Part shown: in pieces, positions 28,301 to 40,300 of the stretch
How the letters are laid out: the number at the start of each line of letters is the position of its first letter
Numbering within the stretch: position 1 is the stretch's first letter
Assembly: GCF_028769735.1 (NCBI RefSeq)
Contig: NC_088170.1
Span: 66,441,085-66,505,084, forward strand
Direction of reading: 5' to 3'
DNA: 64,000 nucleotides
Source of the DNA: Zonotrichia leucophrys gambelii
Taxonomy: Eukaryota > Chordata > Aves > Passeriformes > Passerellidae
Translations under genes and position numbers: made by a program
The notes under the pieces: model-generated
Databases searched by the model: none
What the model was told of the DNA's origin: nothing
Seen by the model: only the letters and a program-made list of their open reading frames with translations

Positions 28301-31300
28301 AAATCCTTGGTATCTGCTCTCCAGTACCACCCAGAGCAATGGGAAGCTCCAGTTTCCCCAAAGATAGATCTGCCCAGCCCAGTGGAAGCACCTGTCCACC
28401 ATGGGCCTCTGCAGACCTGGACATCAGATAAAAAAACCTCCCAGGTACTCAGGGAGCCTCAAGATCAACTTAAAAGGGAACAGCAAGTCAGACAGGCTGG
28501 ATAAGACTGTGTTGGATAGGGAAGGAGAGAAATGTGGCCCTTAAGGCTGAATCCAAGTTTTGTGTGTACATGGCACAACAAAGTGTACAACAGGAACATT
28601 CTGGTGCCCGTGTGCTGCAGAGCAGCAAAGAAAAAGGGGGTTAATTTCCAGCCCCTCTGCACCACAGTGCAGTCATTGAGTTGCCCTGGGAGCTCTTGTC
28701 AGTGTGGGTCAAGATCTGTTGTGTGTGTCTTGGGAGGACAAGGCTGCTCAGACATTTATCAGCTAAACTGCAGAGATATCACAGAGCATGCATGAAATGC
28801 AACATTTCTGCTTCTATAAATGGGTGGCATTTAGACAGGTGTAACATGGAAACACTGAAGTGCTAAGTCCCAGCTCCAGGACAGGGGGGAGAGATTGCTC
28901 AGTTTAAAAAAAACCACATCAGCAAGCCAAAATTATTTTCACCCAACCTGCTTCTCAGAGATGTTGCTAATGAATATTATTTTTAGGTCAAGATGAGGCT
29001 CATGCCAGAAACAGAACAATCTACACAGACTTAGCCAAGCTTCTTTAAATTTAACCTCTCTCCCAAACAATAAAACTGTAATATAATGTGAGCCCTGGCC
29101 AGCACTAAGACCCAACACCACACTCAGTCCCAGTTCTATTGTGCAGTGAAGACTGTTTTCCTTACTGATGAGCTCAGTCTGCCATGAATTACATTTTCAT
29201 GGGGGATAAATACACACTTAAACAAGATTAAACACAAATGTTCTTTAGTGGTGTCTAAAATAATATGAATGTTTTTTAGAACAGCAATAAACACACTTCA
29301 TGATGCAAATAATTACACCCTGCAGCCTTTATGTAACAATAAGTGGCCAAATTCTCTACTCAGCTACATCACTGTAAACCCAGAGTAACTACACTGAATC
29401 AACATCTCTCTCTCTGGATTCTGGATATTCTGAAGTGTTACCTAAGCCTGAATTTGCCTCAGTTTCTCTCTAGGGCTTTGGAGACATCAGACATGTCTCC
29501 AAGTGGTGGTCATGGAGGCATTTCCACCTCTTTTTTCCCTTTTGCTCCCATAATGAAGTCAGCATCTGGCTGTGTATTCCTTGTGCATTGGATATCACTT
29601 CTGTAACTGTGTACTCAGAAAGTAAAGAAGAAAGCTCAACTGAGATCCAGCAAGAGAAAGGAAAAAAAAAAGACTTCACAAAAATTCATGAGGGGTAAAG
29701 GCAATACTTGTGTGTGAAGGGAAACAAAGATCAGTATCTTAGGGATTAAAAAGAACCACCTCAGCTGATTTTCCTTTGGATGGGAAGGATTTGGTCATGT
29801 TCTGAATTCTTTGTGAAAAGTTAATCTTAGGTTTCCCATGCAATTGCAATTTTCACGCAGAGTTTTTTAAGATGGGTCTGTTAGGCTTTAATGGCCCCTG
29901 AAATGAACCTGGAAAGGCAAACATGCCCACACTGGACCACTTGAAAAAGCAGTTATTACCTTGAAAATAACAGCAACAAAGATGTATTCAGCTGTTAAAG
30001 GCTCTTCACGATTTACATGAGCACGGAACTCATGACACAACATGGAACCAGCGTTTTTACTCCCACCTTGCCCTCAACAGCCAAGTTTGTGTGTTGGAAG
30101 CAGGCACTCTGCTCTTACCAGGACTTGTGAGGGCTCCCAGAGCACCAGTCGTTGTGGAGAGAGGGTTTGCATTGGTGGTGGTAGCTGAGGTCTGGGCGGC
30201 GGCTGCTGCGGCTGCTAAAGTTGCCAAATTCTGTAATTGTAAAGCGTTCATGCCTGTGTGGGGAAGCAAGAGGGTTAATTAAAACAGATCATCATCATCA
30301 TCATCAAAAAGTGCTGTTTTCAATGGTCATGGAGCTTGGGGTGTACCTTGCCAATAAACTCGATTCTTTTCATTCCCAAAACATCTATAATCTCAAACCA
30401 CATCTCAGAGTTCCTGAGGAATATTTCTCATCTCTCTGCCTTGGAATTGAGAGAATGCACCAAAGACACCAGCCTGCACTTGAGGCAAATTAAACCTGGT
30501 TTGTGCCTCTTCTAAGGGAAGTGTAGAATTAAAAGTCATTTAAACTCTGCATGAAGCCCAGGCACAATATTATTTCCTGACACAACAGGGGATATAAAGA
30601 AGATAACTAGCATTTAAAACACATTCAGGACAGGGTCATATAATTGGGATTAATAAAGTTTGTTTCCCATGTTTCCCAGTTTGAATGCTGAGAAACTTGT
30701 CTGATTTTTTTCTGAATGTTAGTTTGCCTACAAGAGATATTATTTCTCCCTGCACACTTTGTATTTCAAATGGAGAAGCTTAACAACAACCTGGAAATAA
30801 TGAAAACAAAAAAGGAGAATTTAAACACAATACTTGGGAAGTATGTTTAAGTAGAAAAAAAATGCAATGAAGGAGAGGTACTTTCTAGGAATTCAGAATT
30901 CCTGCAATAATGGAGAGTGATACTACTTTCAAACACAAGTATTGCAGACTCAGGTTAGTACAATCAATAATCCCCATAAAGATGGATTCTCACTGTCACA
31001 GCATTAGGGACTGTGAAATGAACCATGATATAAACATCTATATCTGAATAAAGCCCCAAATTTAAATACAGTATGTTCCAACAGGCAGGTCAGGCCTCAG
31101 GTGAGCACCTAATTTGACTGAGGTTCTAATGTGGGTGTCTCAAATTCAGTTCAGATGTTGATGTTTCTGAAAATGTGACACAGTTGCAATGGTGGGAGTT
31201 AATATTTTAGTTGATCCAAGATACACCAATTCATAGTCTGGAACTGGAACAAGACACTTGGAGAAATTACATGACCAAACCTCTTTAAGGTTTCTTTTGG

Positions 31301-34300
31301 AGGCTAAAGACCATCTTAAAAGATAAGGCTTTTCTCAAACATTACTAATTCAAACTATTTTGCAAGACACAGTTCACATGTATGCAAATAATATGTTTTT
31401 ATTATTTTTTAAAATTGTTCATCTGACTTACTGGCTTGCCTTGGGTGTAAGTATTTTTTCCCACCAAAGAATTATCTTGCATTGATAATAAGACTGCAGA
31501 CTATTTCAAACAAGATTTTGGGGATGGAAAAGACTGGGACCCAAATCTTTGCAAACAAAGCAGTCAGTAACCCTCAAAATGAGATATGGAATTAATTTCA
31601 TCCTGGATTGATATTGGTCCTTAATTATAATTTACCTTCCTATTTCCTAAGAAGAATAAGTAATTCAGCAAAGAATATTCAGCAAACATTTCTGATCACT
31701 GAGGCTGTGTTTTTGTGCCATCCTGCAACAAGGATTTGAGAAAGCAGTGGGTGGCTCTCCTCCAGAGGAATGGCTTTCTTTCACCCACTGTTTAGTTATT
31801 CATCAAAAGGATCAGTCATAACCAGCTTATATTTCTTCTCTCTGAGGTTTCCTTTGGACTTTTAAATGGTATATATGGTAGGATTAAATAATTGTGATGA
31901 ACACAGAATGATTCCAGAGAACAGCCTAGGCCAGACAAGGCCAACATGTAACAGAGCCAACAACTGCTGTCTCTGCACTCATGAATCACCCTTGCACCTC
32001 TGTGGATGCCAAACAAATACCATCACTGCCTCATTCCACAAAAACTTTTTTTTTTTCTAAATAAGCACAGGAGGAACCCATCAATTTGGCAAATGAGTTT
32101 CAATGCCCAAAGAAGATGAATGAACAAGATCTTGGTGGTGATGAAGTTGTCTCCTCACCCAATTTGTTTTACTGTAGCAGTGACTGTAAGACACTGGCCA
32201 CAAAACAACCCGCAGGTGTTACAGGGTTTCTGCAGGAGAAAAACCTGCTGGCTGTTGTCACACCTGAGTGAGAGAAGGACAGCAAAGACCCCACTGAGCT
32301 GAGCACCCAAATGTGGGTGTCAGCAAGGGCTCATGGCACACACTGTCACCCAGCGAGCTCTAGAGTCCATTTTGTCAACAGTTTTATCACTTAATATGCA
32401 TCTTCTTTAGGATCGATCCTCTGTCTGCTCAAACATCCGAAAAATAAGTCCTGTCATCACTGTTTCACATTCCCCAGGCATTTTACCATCTCTGCTCCCT
32501 CCTTATTGGTTTCTCCCATCAACTTGTCAGGAGTGTCAACATCGCATTTGCTTGGACAATTTGGAGGAGGGAAACCAAATGCTCTGAAGTCCCAGATCCC
32601 AAAAGTGCTTTGCTTTCAAATGGAGAGTTTTGGTTCAATTGAACCTCAGCTAAGGTACAGTTCTGCAGTTCTGTGGGATGAATCTGCTCTCTCAGTCTCT
32701 CCCCTTTCACACACACTCATCACACATTTCACATCCTACAGGTTTTTTTTCAAAACAGTCCCAAATCCCGCAACAGAGCTGGACAGCAAATGAGTAGATG
32801 GATTTTATTTGAAAGTGCTGCTCACTCAGCAAATGCTCTCTCTGAAGAAATGCAAATTGCTTAACGCTGAGGAACAGCCTCATAGGCAGAGCTGCACATG
32901 AAAAATGAATATCTTCCTGTAGAGGAAAAAAAAACCCCTTCTGGGTAAGGAATAACTCTTGATCTTCATGATGGAGACAATGTTGGGAATTAAAGGGAAA
33001 TGATTAAAAAACCCAGATTCACAATACAGTTTGATTCCATTTTTAATAACATGTATTTACCAATGTGCTATCAGCTTGGCAAATATTCAAGATCTCAAAG
33101 AAATTCAACTTTCATTTTGTTATTTGGCAGATTAAAAAAACAATTAAATTATGTACAAAACAGATGCACAGTATGCCTTGCTTGAAACTTAAGATTTTTT
33201 AAAAAATTATTTATAAGGATAGGGGCATGAAAATTTAATTTAATGTTCACCTTAGGTAATTTTGTGTCTTATTGTTCACAGCAATTACCATAAATCTACA
33301 TATCAATAAGCGAGAACAGATGTCAGTTGTTACAAGTGCTTGCCAATCAGGCCTGTTAAAAAGTGACAGATGGATGGTGATAGAACATTCTCATAAGGCC
33401 TATTAGCACATTCACAGGAAATTTTTGTAGTGCTGCACAGTCACAGATGCAGTTCTGTGAAAACACGGGAAAATTTGAGAGCACGAGATTTACATTTTAC
33501 AACTTCTTGTGCTGCCTCTGACACAAACTTTCATACAATGAAGTAATTTGCCTCGTTTCAGTCACTGCAGCTTTTCTCCTGTGATAACTGTAAATTTGAA
33601 ATTATTGGGTATTTGTAGGGGAGGGAACGGAGTCACAAGCCATTCCTCAAGACTTCTTAGGCCTCATCAGTTCTTGGGTTTCTAAAACCATAATAAAATC
33701 ACATTAGAAAATAGCTGAGATTTGCTTACTGCACAAATTCCAAAAAAAGGAAGGCACCAGCTACATTGAGTGGCACAGTATGCATGAAGAGTTTGAAAGT
33801 CAGTGGTGATTATCAGAACCAAATCTGATCGCTCACAAGCAGACAAGCAGTTCCCACTGACTTGACTTCCTTTGCTTTGGAAACTTTATCCTTCTCAATT
33901 ATTAGGATTTATTCCACCTGAATTAAATCCTGGCTGCAGCTTAAAAAAATGTGGATTAAGGTAAAATTTATCATCTTCAGGCTAAAAAGCAACTATTTGC
34001 TAACACTGACATCAGCCATTTTGGATGCTGATGGTAAAATGTGTATAAAGGTGTGGAGGGTGAGGCTATTCCAGCAATATTGTAAGAATTAAAATAGACA
34101 GGAAATCTAAGTGCCACCTCCATCAAACCATATATATTCTGTGGCTACTTTTAGAAAAGCTGCTTATCTGAAAAGTGCTTGAGGTAGCCTGACCAGTTAC
34201 TGTTTGATTGAGCAAAGCCTTTAAAACAACTTTTAAGTCCACAATTGATTCTGCCTTGTATTTTAACAGTACGTGCTTAAATCTGACTGCAGGTTCACAG

Positions 34301-37300
34301 AATCATGGAATGGTTTGAATTGGAAGGGACCTTAAAGATCATCTAATTCAAACACTCCTAGAGCCATTTGTTGACTTATGTAGGATTGCAGCCCATTTTC
34401 AGGTTAGACATGCTCTAAACACATTCTGGCAATAAGGGTGGTTTTGTCCATTACAACTTCTTCAGTCCTAGTGGGAAGCATTCATCTGACCTAACTTTGT
34501 CCAAAAAACAGTTACTCACTCAGGCTCTTGCTACAGTCAAAGAGAGAGGGGGTAATGAAATAATCTGATCCTAAAAAAGAATCATAGAACCACGGGCTCA
34601 TAGAAGAGACCATGAAGACCATCTAGTTCCACCCTCCCTGCTATGGGCAGGGCCACTTTCCATTAGTCCAGGTTGCTCCAAGCCCAAAGCCACCTTCCAA
34701 GGGAGATCTTTCACTAGACCTGGGTGCTCCAAGCCCTGTCCCACCTGGCCTTGAACACTTCCAGAGATAGGGCATTCACAGCTCTCTGGGCAACCTGTGC
34801 CTCACCTCCCTCAAAGTGAAGAATTCCTTCCTAATAGATGGAGTATTTTCCTAATATCCATAAAATAGATTAACCCCAGCCTTGGTAGGATGAATCATTG
34901 CCTGGGAGTGACTCCCTCTTCACTGACATTGCAGGGAGATGGGATGCCTACTTTCCAAACTACTGAGGCTCAGTTGGATGAATTCCATCCACAGAGGGGC
35001 TAAGGCAATAAAAATCCCCCTCACCCTCCATTTGCTGGTTATGGAAAACCCACACAGAGCTACAGATATTGTGCCCAGACTTGGCCAAACTTGCACATTG
35101 TGCACTATTACCACCTGAATAAGCACATCTCCTGACTGCTGAGCACTGCTTTTTCCTCTCAAGGTGCCTCTCCTTCTCCTCTGAGAAGGAGCACTGTGTG
35201 GATTGTGAACAGGCTCACTTGCTGCAAACTCTGTCTCTCCAAAAATGCTAAACAGAGTTGTTTAATTTATTAGCTAAAAGAAGAAGAAGAAAAAAAGAAA
35301 AGCTAATTTTATGTGTTAAAATAACTAGGACTTTCAGTGGAATTAGTGTTACAAAAGCTGAATGTTTTTGGTCCCTGAGGTCAACATTTTGAAAACTGCT
35401 AGTTATCTTTAAGAAACAGCTATCTCCCTTGAGCTGGAAACAGTTTCTCAGTGACCTTTACTTTTAATATGATATCCCTAAAGAGGTCATAGCAGGAGAA
35501 ATCCTCCTTCTGTATGGCTTTGCTGGAATGAAGCCATGGAAGAGTCAGAGGATATAAAGGATCCTTTGGCCAATGCAAAAGTGTAGAGCTTCTGTGCAGA
35601 TGGTCCTGGCTTCCAACTGGTCCCTCCAGATCGACTGAGCCAATCCAACAATTAGAGGAAAATATTCAGAAAGCAGAACCTCACAGACTTTCTCTCACCC
35701 ATCTGCTCCTACAGACTCTGCAACAGGAGGAAATCTGGCTTGGGTAGTGGAAGAAGGGTGGAATGGATGGAGCAGGGCTCAGAAAGGGCCAGAAGTTCAA
35801 CCCAAAATGCAACCAAACTATGAGAGAACTTGGACAGCACTGGAAAACATATATACATTGGAAAAATATAAAAAGTCCCAGCTGCAGAGGGCTTAGGGAC
35901 CTGAAAGAAAAATCCATGGTTTCTTTCTCCTCCTGTATAACTCCAGAAAGCAAAATACACTGTCTATTCAATGAAATTAAGAGAAGCCCTTTTTTTTTTA
36001 TGAGTACTGTACATGTTTTTATGTCTTGAATGGTCACACATACAAAAATATTGCTGTATGAACCAATATTTGTTCCTGCCAAAACATTTGACATTATTGG
36101 ATTGTAGAAAATTTTCCTAGGCTGTACATTGTTTAAATATTGAAAACATTGAAATATTTTCTACAATCATCCTAGCAATAGTAAACTTCTCCTTACACTA
36201 TCTGTATTGTAATTTCCAAGCTCTTAAACAGGCAGGTTGGCTTGAATAACTGCAGCTTTTAGGACCTGCTCCAGTGCCAGACAAATTAAATTCAAACATT
36301 CAAGCAACATCAATCTCTTTTGAACTAAGCTTCCCATGCAATTTGTATGTATTTGAAGGAGGAATTTTTGCTTGCTTGAAAGGTTGCTAGTGTTTAATGT
36401 AGCTTACATTGTCTTTTAAAGTAAGACAATCAAACCACATAATGTAATTCATCTATATTATTAGCCCCCCCCAAAGACAAAATGCAGGCTAGGCACTGAG
36501 GCTGGAGAGGAAACACATGAGAGGAAAAACATGGGAGGAAACACTGCCTTTAAATTAGCATTAGGATTAGAAGATATCAGAGAAAGAGGGGAAAAATGAG
36601 GAAGTGCTCAGTATGAAATACACTCATAAGGATGCATGTCCTTGCATGTTTTATACAGGACAATGGAGCAGACTTTGGCAAGGTAGAATTAGTGCCTGTA
36701 ATCAAGAGCAGGGGATTACTGTAATACCAAAGGCACCACTGCCAGCTCTCCCAACTTTATTACCAGTCTCAAAATATTACATTGTTTTCTTTGGCTTGAC
36801 TCATGAAGTAGAATGATTTCATGAAAATCTCATTTTTCTATAGAAATGAGATAAAACTAAACTGCAGAATTAGGCATGGAACCTTAAAGCTTGGAAAACT
36901 AAATGGCAAGCTACAGCTTTTTGTCTCTCAATTTCTCAAATTTTCGTTAAACCAGTTTTGTGATTTGCTTGGACTTCACACAATGCTGTATGTACAGCAG
37001 GGTCAGTTGGCTGCTACAGCAAGAACAGTGCTCACTTTTACACTTGGTGCTGAGTGATTAATATCTGTATGTTAGAGAATTCTTGAGAAAAATCCCCATT
37101 TTTCTTTGGACTATATTCCCAGCTTGCAAAAAAACACGCAAACTCCAATACTCTTCAATCACAAAGACCTAAAAATCCCACTCCCTTCACCAAAATCAAA
37201 GAACCACACTGCTTTTGCAATGTAAGAACTACTTTTACCAGTCTGAGGCATGGTATTAGGGGAAGGGAATTTAAAGCTGCACACTGAAGAGCAGTGTCTT

Positions 37301-40300
37301 TGCTCTGCTAGCAAAGAAAATTGCTTTGATTTAAGAAATAATACACTGAGCATAGCAAATAACTCTTCACATGTGCAGTGGGGTGTGTGCTGTGCCACTT
37401 CTGTTCTGTGCAGAGACAGCACAAGCTTTAGCAGCACAAATAAACACTTGCAGATCCAAAGGGCCCTAATTTTGTACAAGGGGGTAGCTGTTTCAGAAGT
37501 CCTAATGTAGCAAACCGTGACTTCATCAAGATTTAAGCACAAAAGAGATGTTAGAGCCCTGACATGGAAGTAAGGGTGGAATTTCAATGGCTCATGTGGC
37601 TTTTGATCAAAGTTTTAGTGTCTGAATTACGTGGTAAGCACACCCATCGACTTCAAGGATAAAAGTTGCACCCCTCAAACACAAAGTTCAAAGAACTTGA
37701 AAGCTGCAGTGATGGATCTTCTTTAGCACCTCACTCAATTGTGTCTGGATTTTATTCCTCACTTTGAAATGTTATATTAATAGGCAAACTACATGCAATA
37801 TGGAATTACATATTAGATTCTTTTTTTGTGAAATGAACCTGTACAGCTTAAGTTAAAAAACTCTAGGCCTTCACAAATGTTCAAAGATAGCTTCAGCTGG
37901 TAATGCAAGCTCTTGCTGCAGGCACAGGAGTACTTTCTATTCCTTTCACGGAACAAAATATACAAATTGTTAATACCAGATGCACTGCATGACATGGTAC
38001 TGCCTGATTTCCAAGGAGAGGACATGAACTCTCAGTTCTAACAATGAAATAGTGCTTAGTCTTTGGCATTTTCATCTAGAGATGCAGCTTGGAGAACAAT
38101 TTTGTATCACTAATTTTACCTTGAACATAAAGATTTACGAGTCACATGCTTTGGGGAAAGGAGTAAACGTCAAGCTGTTTTGATAACATGAATATAAGAT
38201 ATAAAATACATTTTTTTCCAACAGAGGCAGTCAGTCATCAAATTATCCCATAGATGAGTGCATTAGCAATCTAATTTGCAGTTGAAAAAAGCATATCCCT
38301 CGAGTAACAATGATGTGCCACTATGATTTCTTAAGATGACTTTCTTTCAGTCTCAAGACCATATCATTTTCAGAGAATAAATCACATCCTGGATTGAAAG
38401 CCCATCCTGGAAATACTTAAATAAAATCCTTAGTTTCAACAGTTCTTGAAAACAAAGCCGAATCTACACTAACAGTGAGAAATAGGCAACAAAAACTTCT
38501 AAGGTGCACATAAAGCAATGGATATCACATTATTTTTCCTCAGTGTCCCAATTCTTTCATTTTTGTAGACCTAACCAAATATGAAACATTAAAACATAAT
38601 CTTTGAGCTCAAAACCACTTCCAAAATTCCCAAGTATAAAACTGTTGCTGAACTGCTCTGTTCTGTTTATCATATTAAGACACATTATTTTGATGGAAAA
38701 AAACATTAAATTGCAAGAGTAACATAATAGAACCAGCAAGCACTGCCAGCAGGTCTGAGGAAGAGAGAATAATTCAGAGATATTGTCATCTGTAGGCCAA
38801 TTTATATTGTCAGACAGCAGGTTCACATTATTCTCTGATGTCACTGCAATAATGGCATAATATAACGATTGAGCAAAGAATACCTGTGGGGTATAGCTAT
38901 ACAGTGTGGTATATATATACTTGTTAAAGTATTTCAGGCTTCCTTCAAAGCAGAACCAGAAGCAGCAAAAGATCAGGATTAAAAAAAGAATGAGAAATGG
39001 GGCTCATAAAGACTTCTGAATATTTTAGCCCTTGTTTTGTGATGATGAAGCAAGCGTAATGCTGTATTTCATTGATTCAGCGGGCTCATGATTAAAATAA
39101 ACTAATGTAGCAATTTAGGGGTTTTGTGATTCTTTCTTTTTTTTTCCCCTGTAACAAGGAAAAAAAAAAGCTTTTTAACAGTTCCTCACGGCAGGCATAA
39201 TGTGCATCTGTGCTCTGATTTACTGCACATGCTGCCTTCTCTAGCATCATGTTAAGTTAGGATATCAGCATGGTAGGTCACACAGTGGGAATGACCTTTT
39301 GCTAATCACTACACATCAGTTACTACTGGCACACAGCTCATTACTAAGAAACCCTCCAACTAGCTGGCTTTCAAATCCGCTCACACTTTGATTCTTTTTT
39401 CCCCCTTTTCTTTCTTTCTTTTTTTTCCTCCAGACTGAAGATTATACTTTTACATAAAATCTCTGTTGTGTAATTTTGCCAACTAGGGTTCCAAAGTCAA
39501 AAAGGCACCCAGTTAATTTTCTGTGATTATAAAAGGAGCCTGAAAATTCATACTGAAGGTAGGCCTGTAATCTTGGGTTTCATTAAAAAGGTCAGAACAT
39601 TTTTCCTCACCACATATTATTAAAATGTTTGAGGGCTGCCATTAATTTGATTTTTCAGGACACAGAAATCTCACTGGAAATTAGAATGTAATCCTGCTGT
39701 TGCTTTCCTGACACTTTTCATAGGGCAGGATACGGCTGCAGGGACTAAGAGCTCTCCTGCAATTTACAATTGGCTACTTTGGCCAAATGGCAGGTGACTA
39801 ATGCAAGACAAACTGTTTGCACAACCTGGGAGCACCGGGTTTAATTTCAGTTCTGAAAGAGGGGTGAAAGTGTTTCTATTGACGCTGAACCGTGAGCTGT
39901 CCCCTGCCAATACATCTGCCACATTTAATACACAACACGCCCCCCACCCCCTGACAATGTGATTATTAGAGGTACAGAATTCAATAGCTTAAGAACACAA
40001 AACATAGCAGGAGCAAAATGAAAGGGTTTTTAACTCACCGGCCATTTGCTGAATGCCGCTGAAGGCACCCAAGTTACTGGAGGAAGTTGCTTGCTGCAGG
40101 AGCTGCAAATGAACAACACAACACAGCAATCTATCTGACAGTAATGTAACAAATGAAGATAAAACTAAAACGAGCTATAATTTCGCATTTGGAATATTTT
40201 TGCTTTCCTTTACATTTATACAGTCTCTTGCTTCTGTCTGCTGTTGGAATGAACATCCCTAGAGTCAATGCTGTAAATCCATATTAATGTCTAATCTCTA

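Larger units (their letters stand above)
11878..30118 (-). other. CELF2 intron e5-e6 (18 kb)
   Basis: The largest complete intron in the window. It contains three clear CR1 copies between 14.9 and 18.6 kb, a CR1 scrap at 26.0 kb, a long purine microsatellite at 20.8 kb, an A-rich tract at 22.3 kb and two small tandem duplications. I see nothing identifiable in 11900-14900, 18600-20750, 22400-26000 or 26650-30100. No coding exon was found in it. Confidence 0.85.
30254..40038 (-). other. CELF2 intron e4-e5
   Basis: It holds a GAT microsatellite close to the e5 acceptor, two CR1 tails at 34.3-34.9 kb, a 13-bp inverted repeat at 36.1 kb and a G/GU-rich patch just after e4. The stretch 35000-40000 shows no interspersed repeat that I recognise. 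No coding exon was found. Confidence 0.85.
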
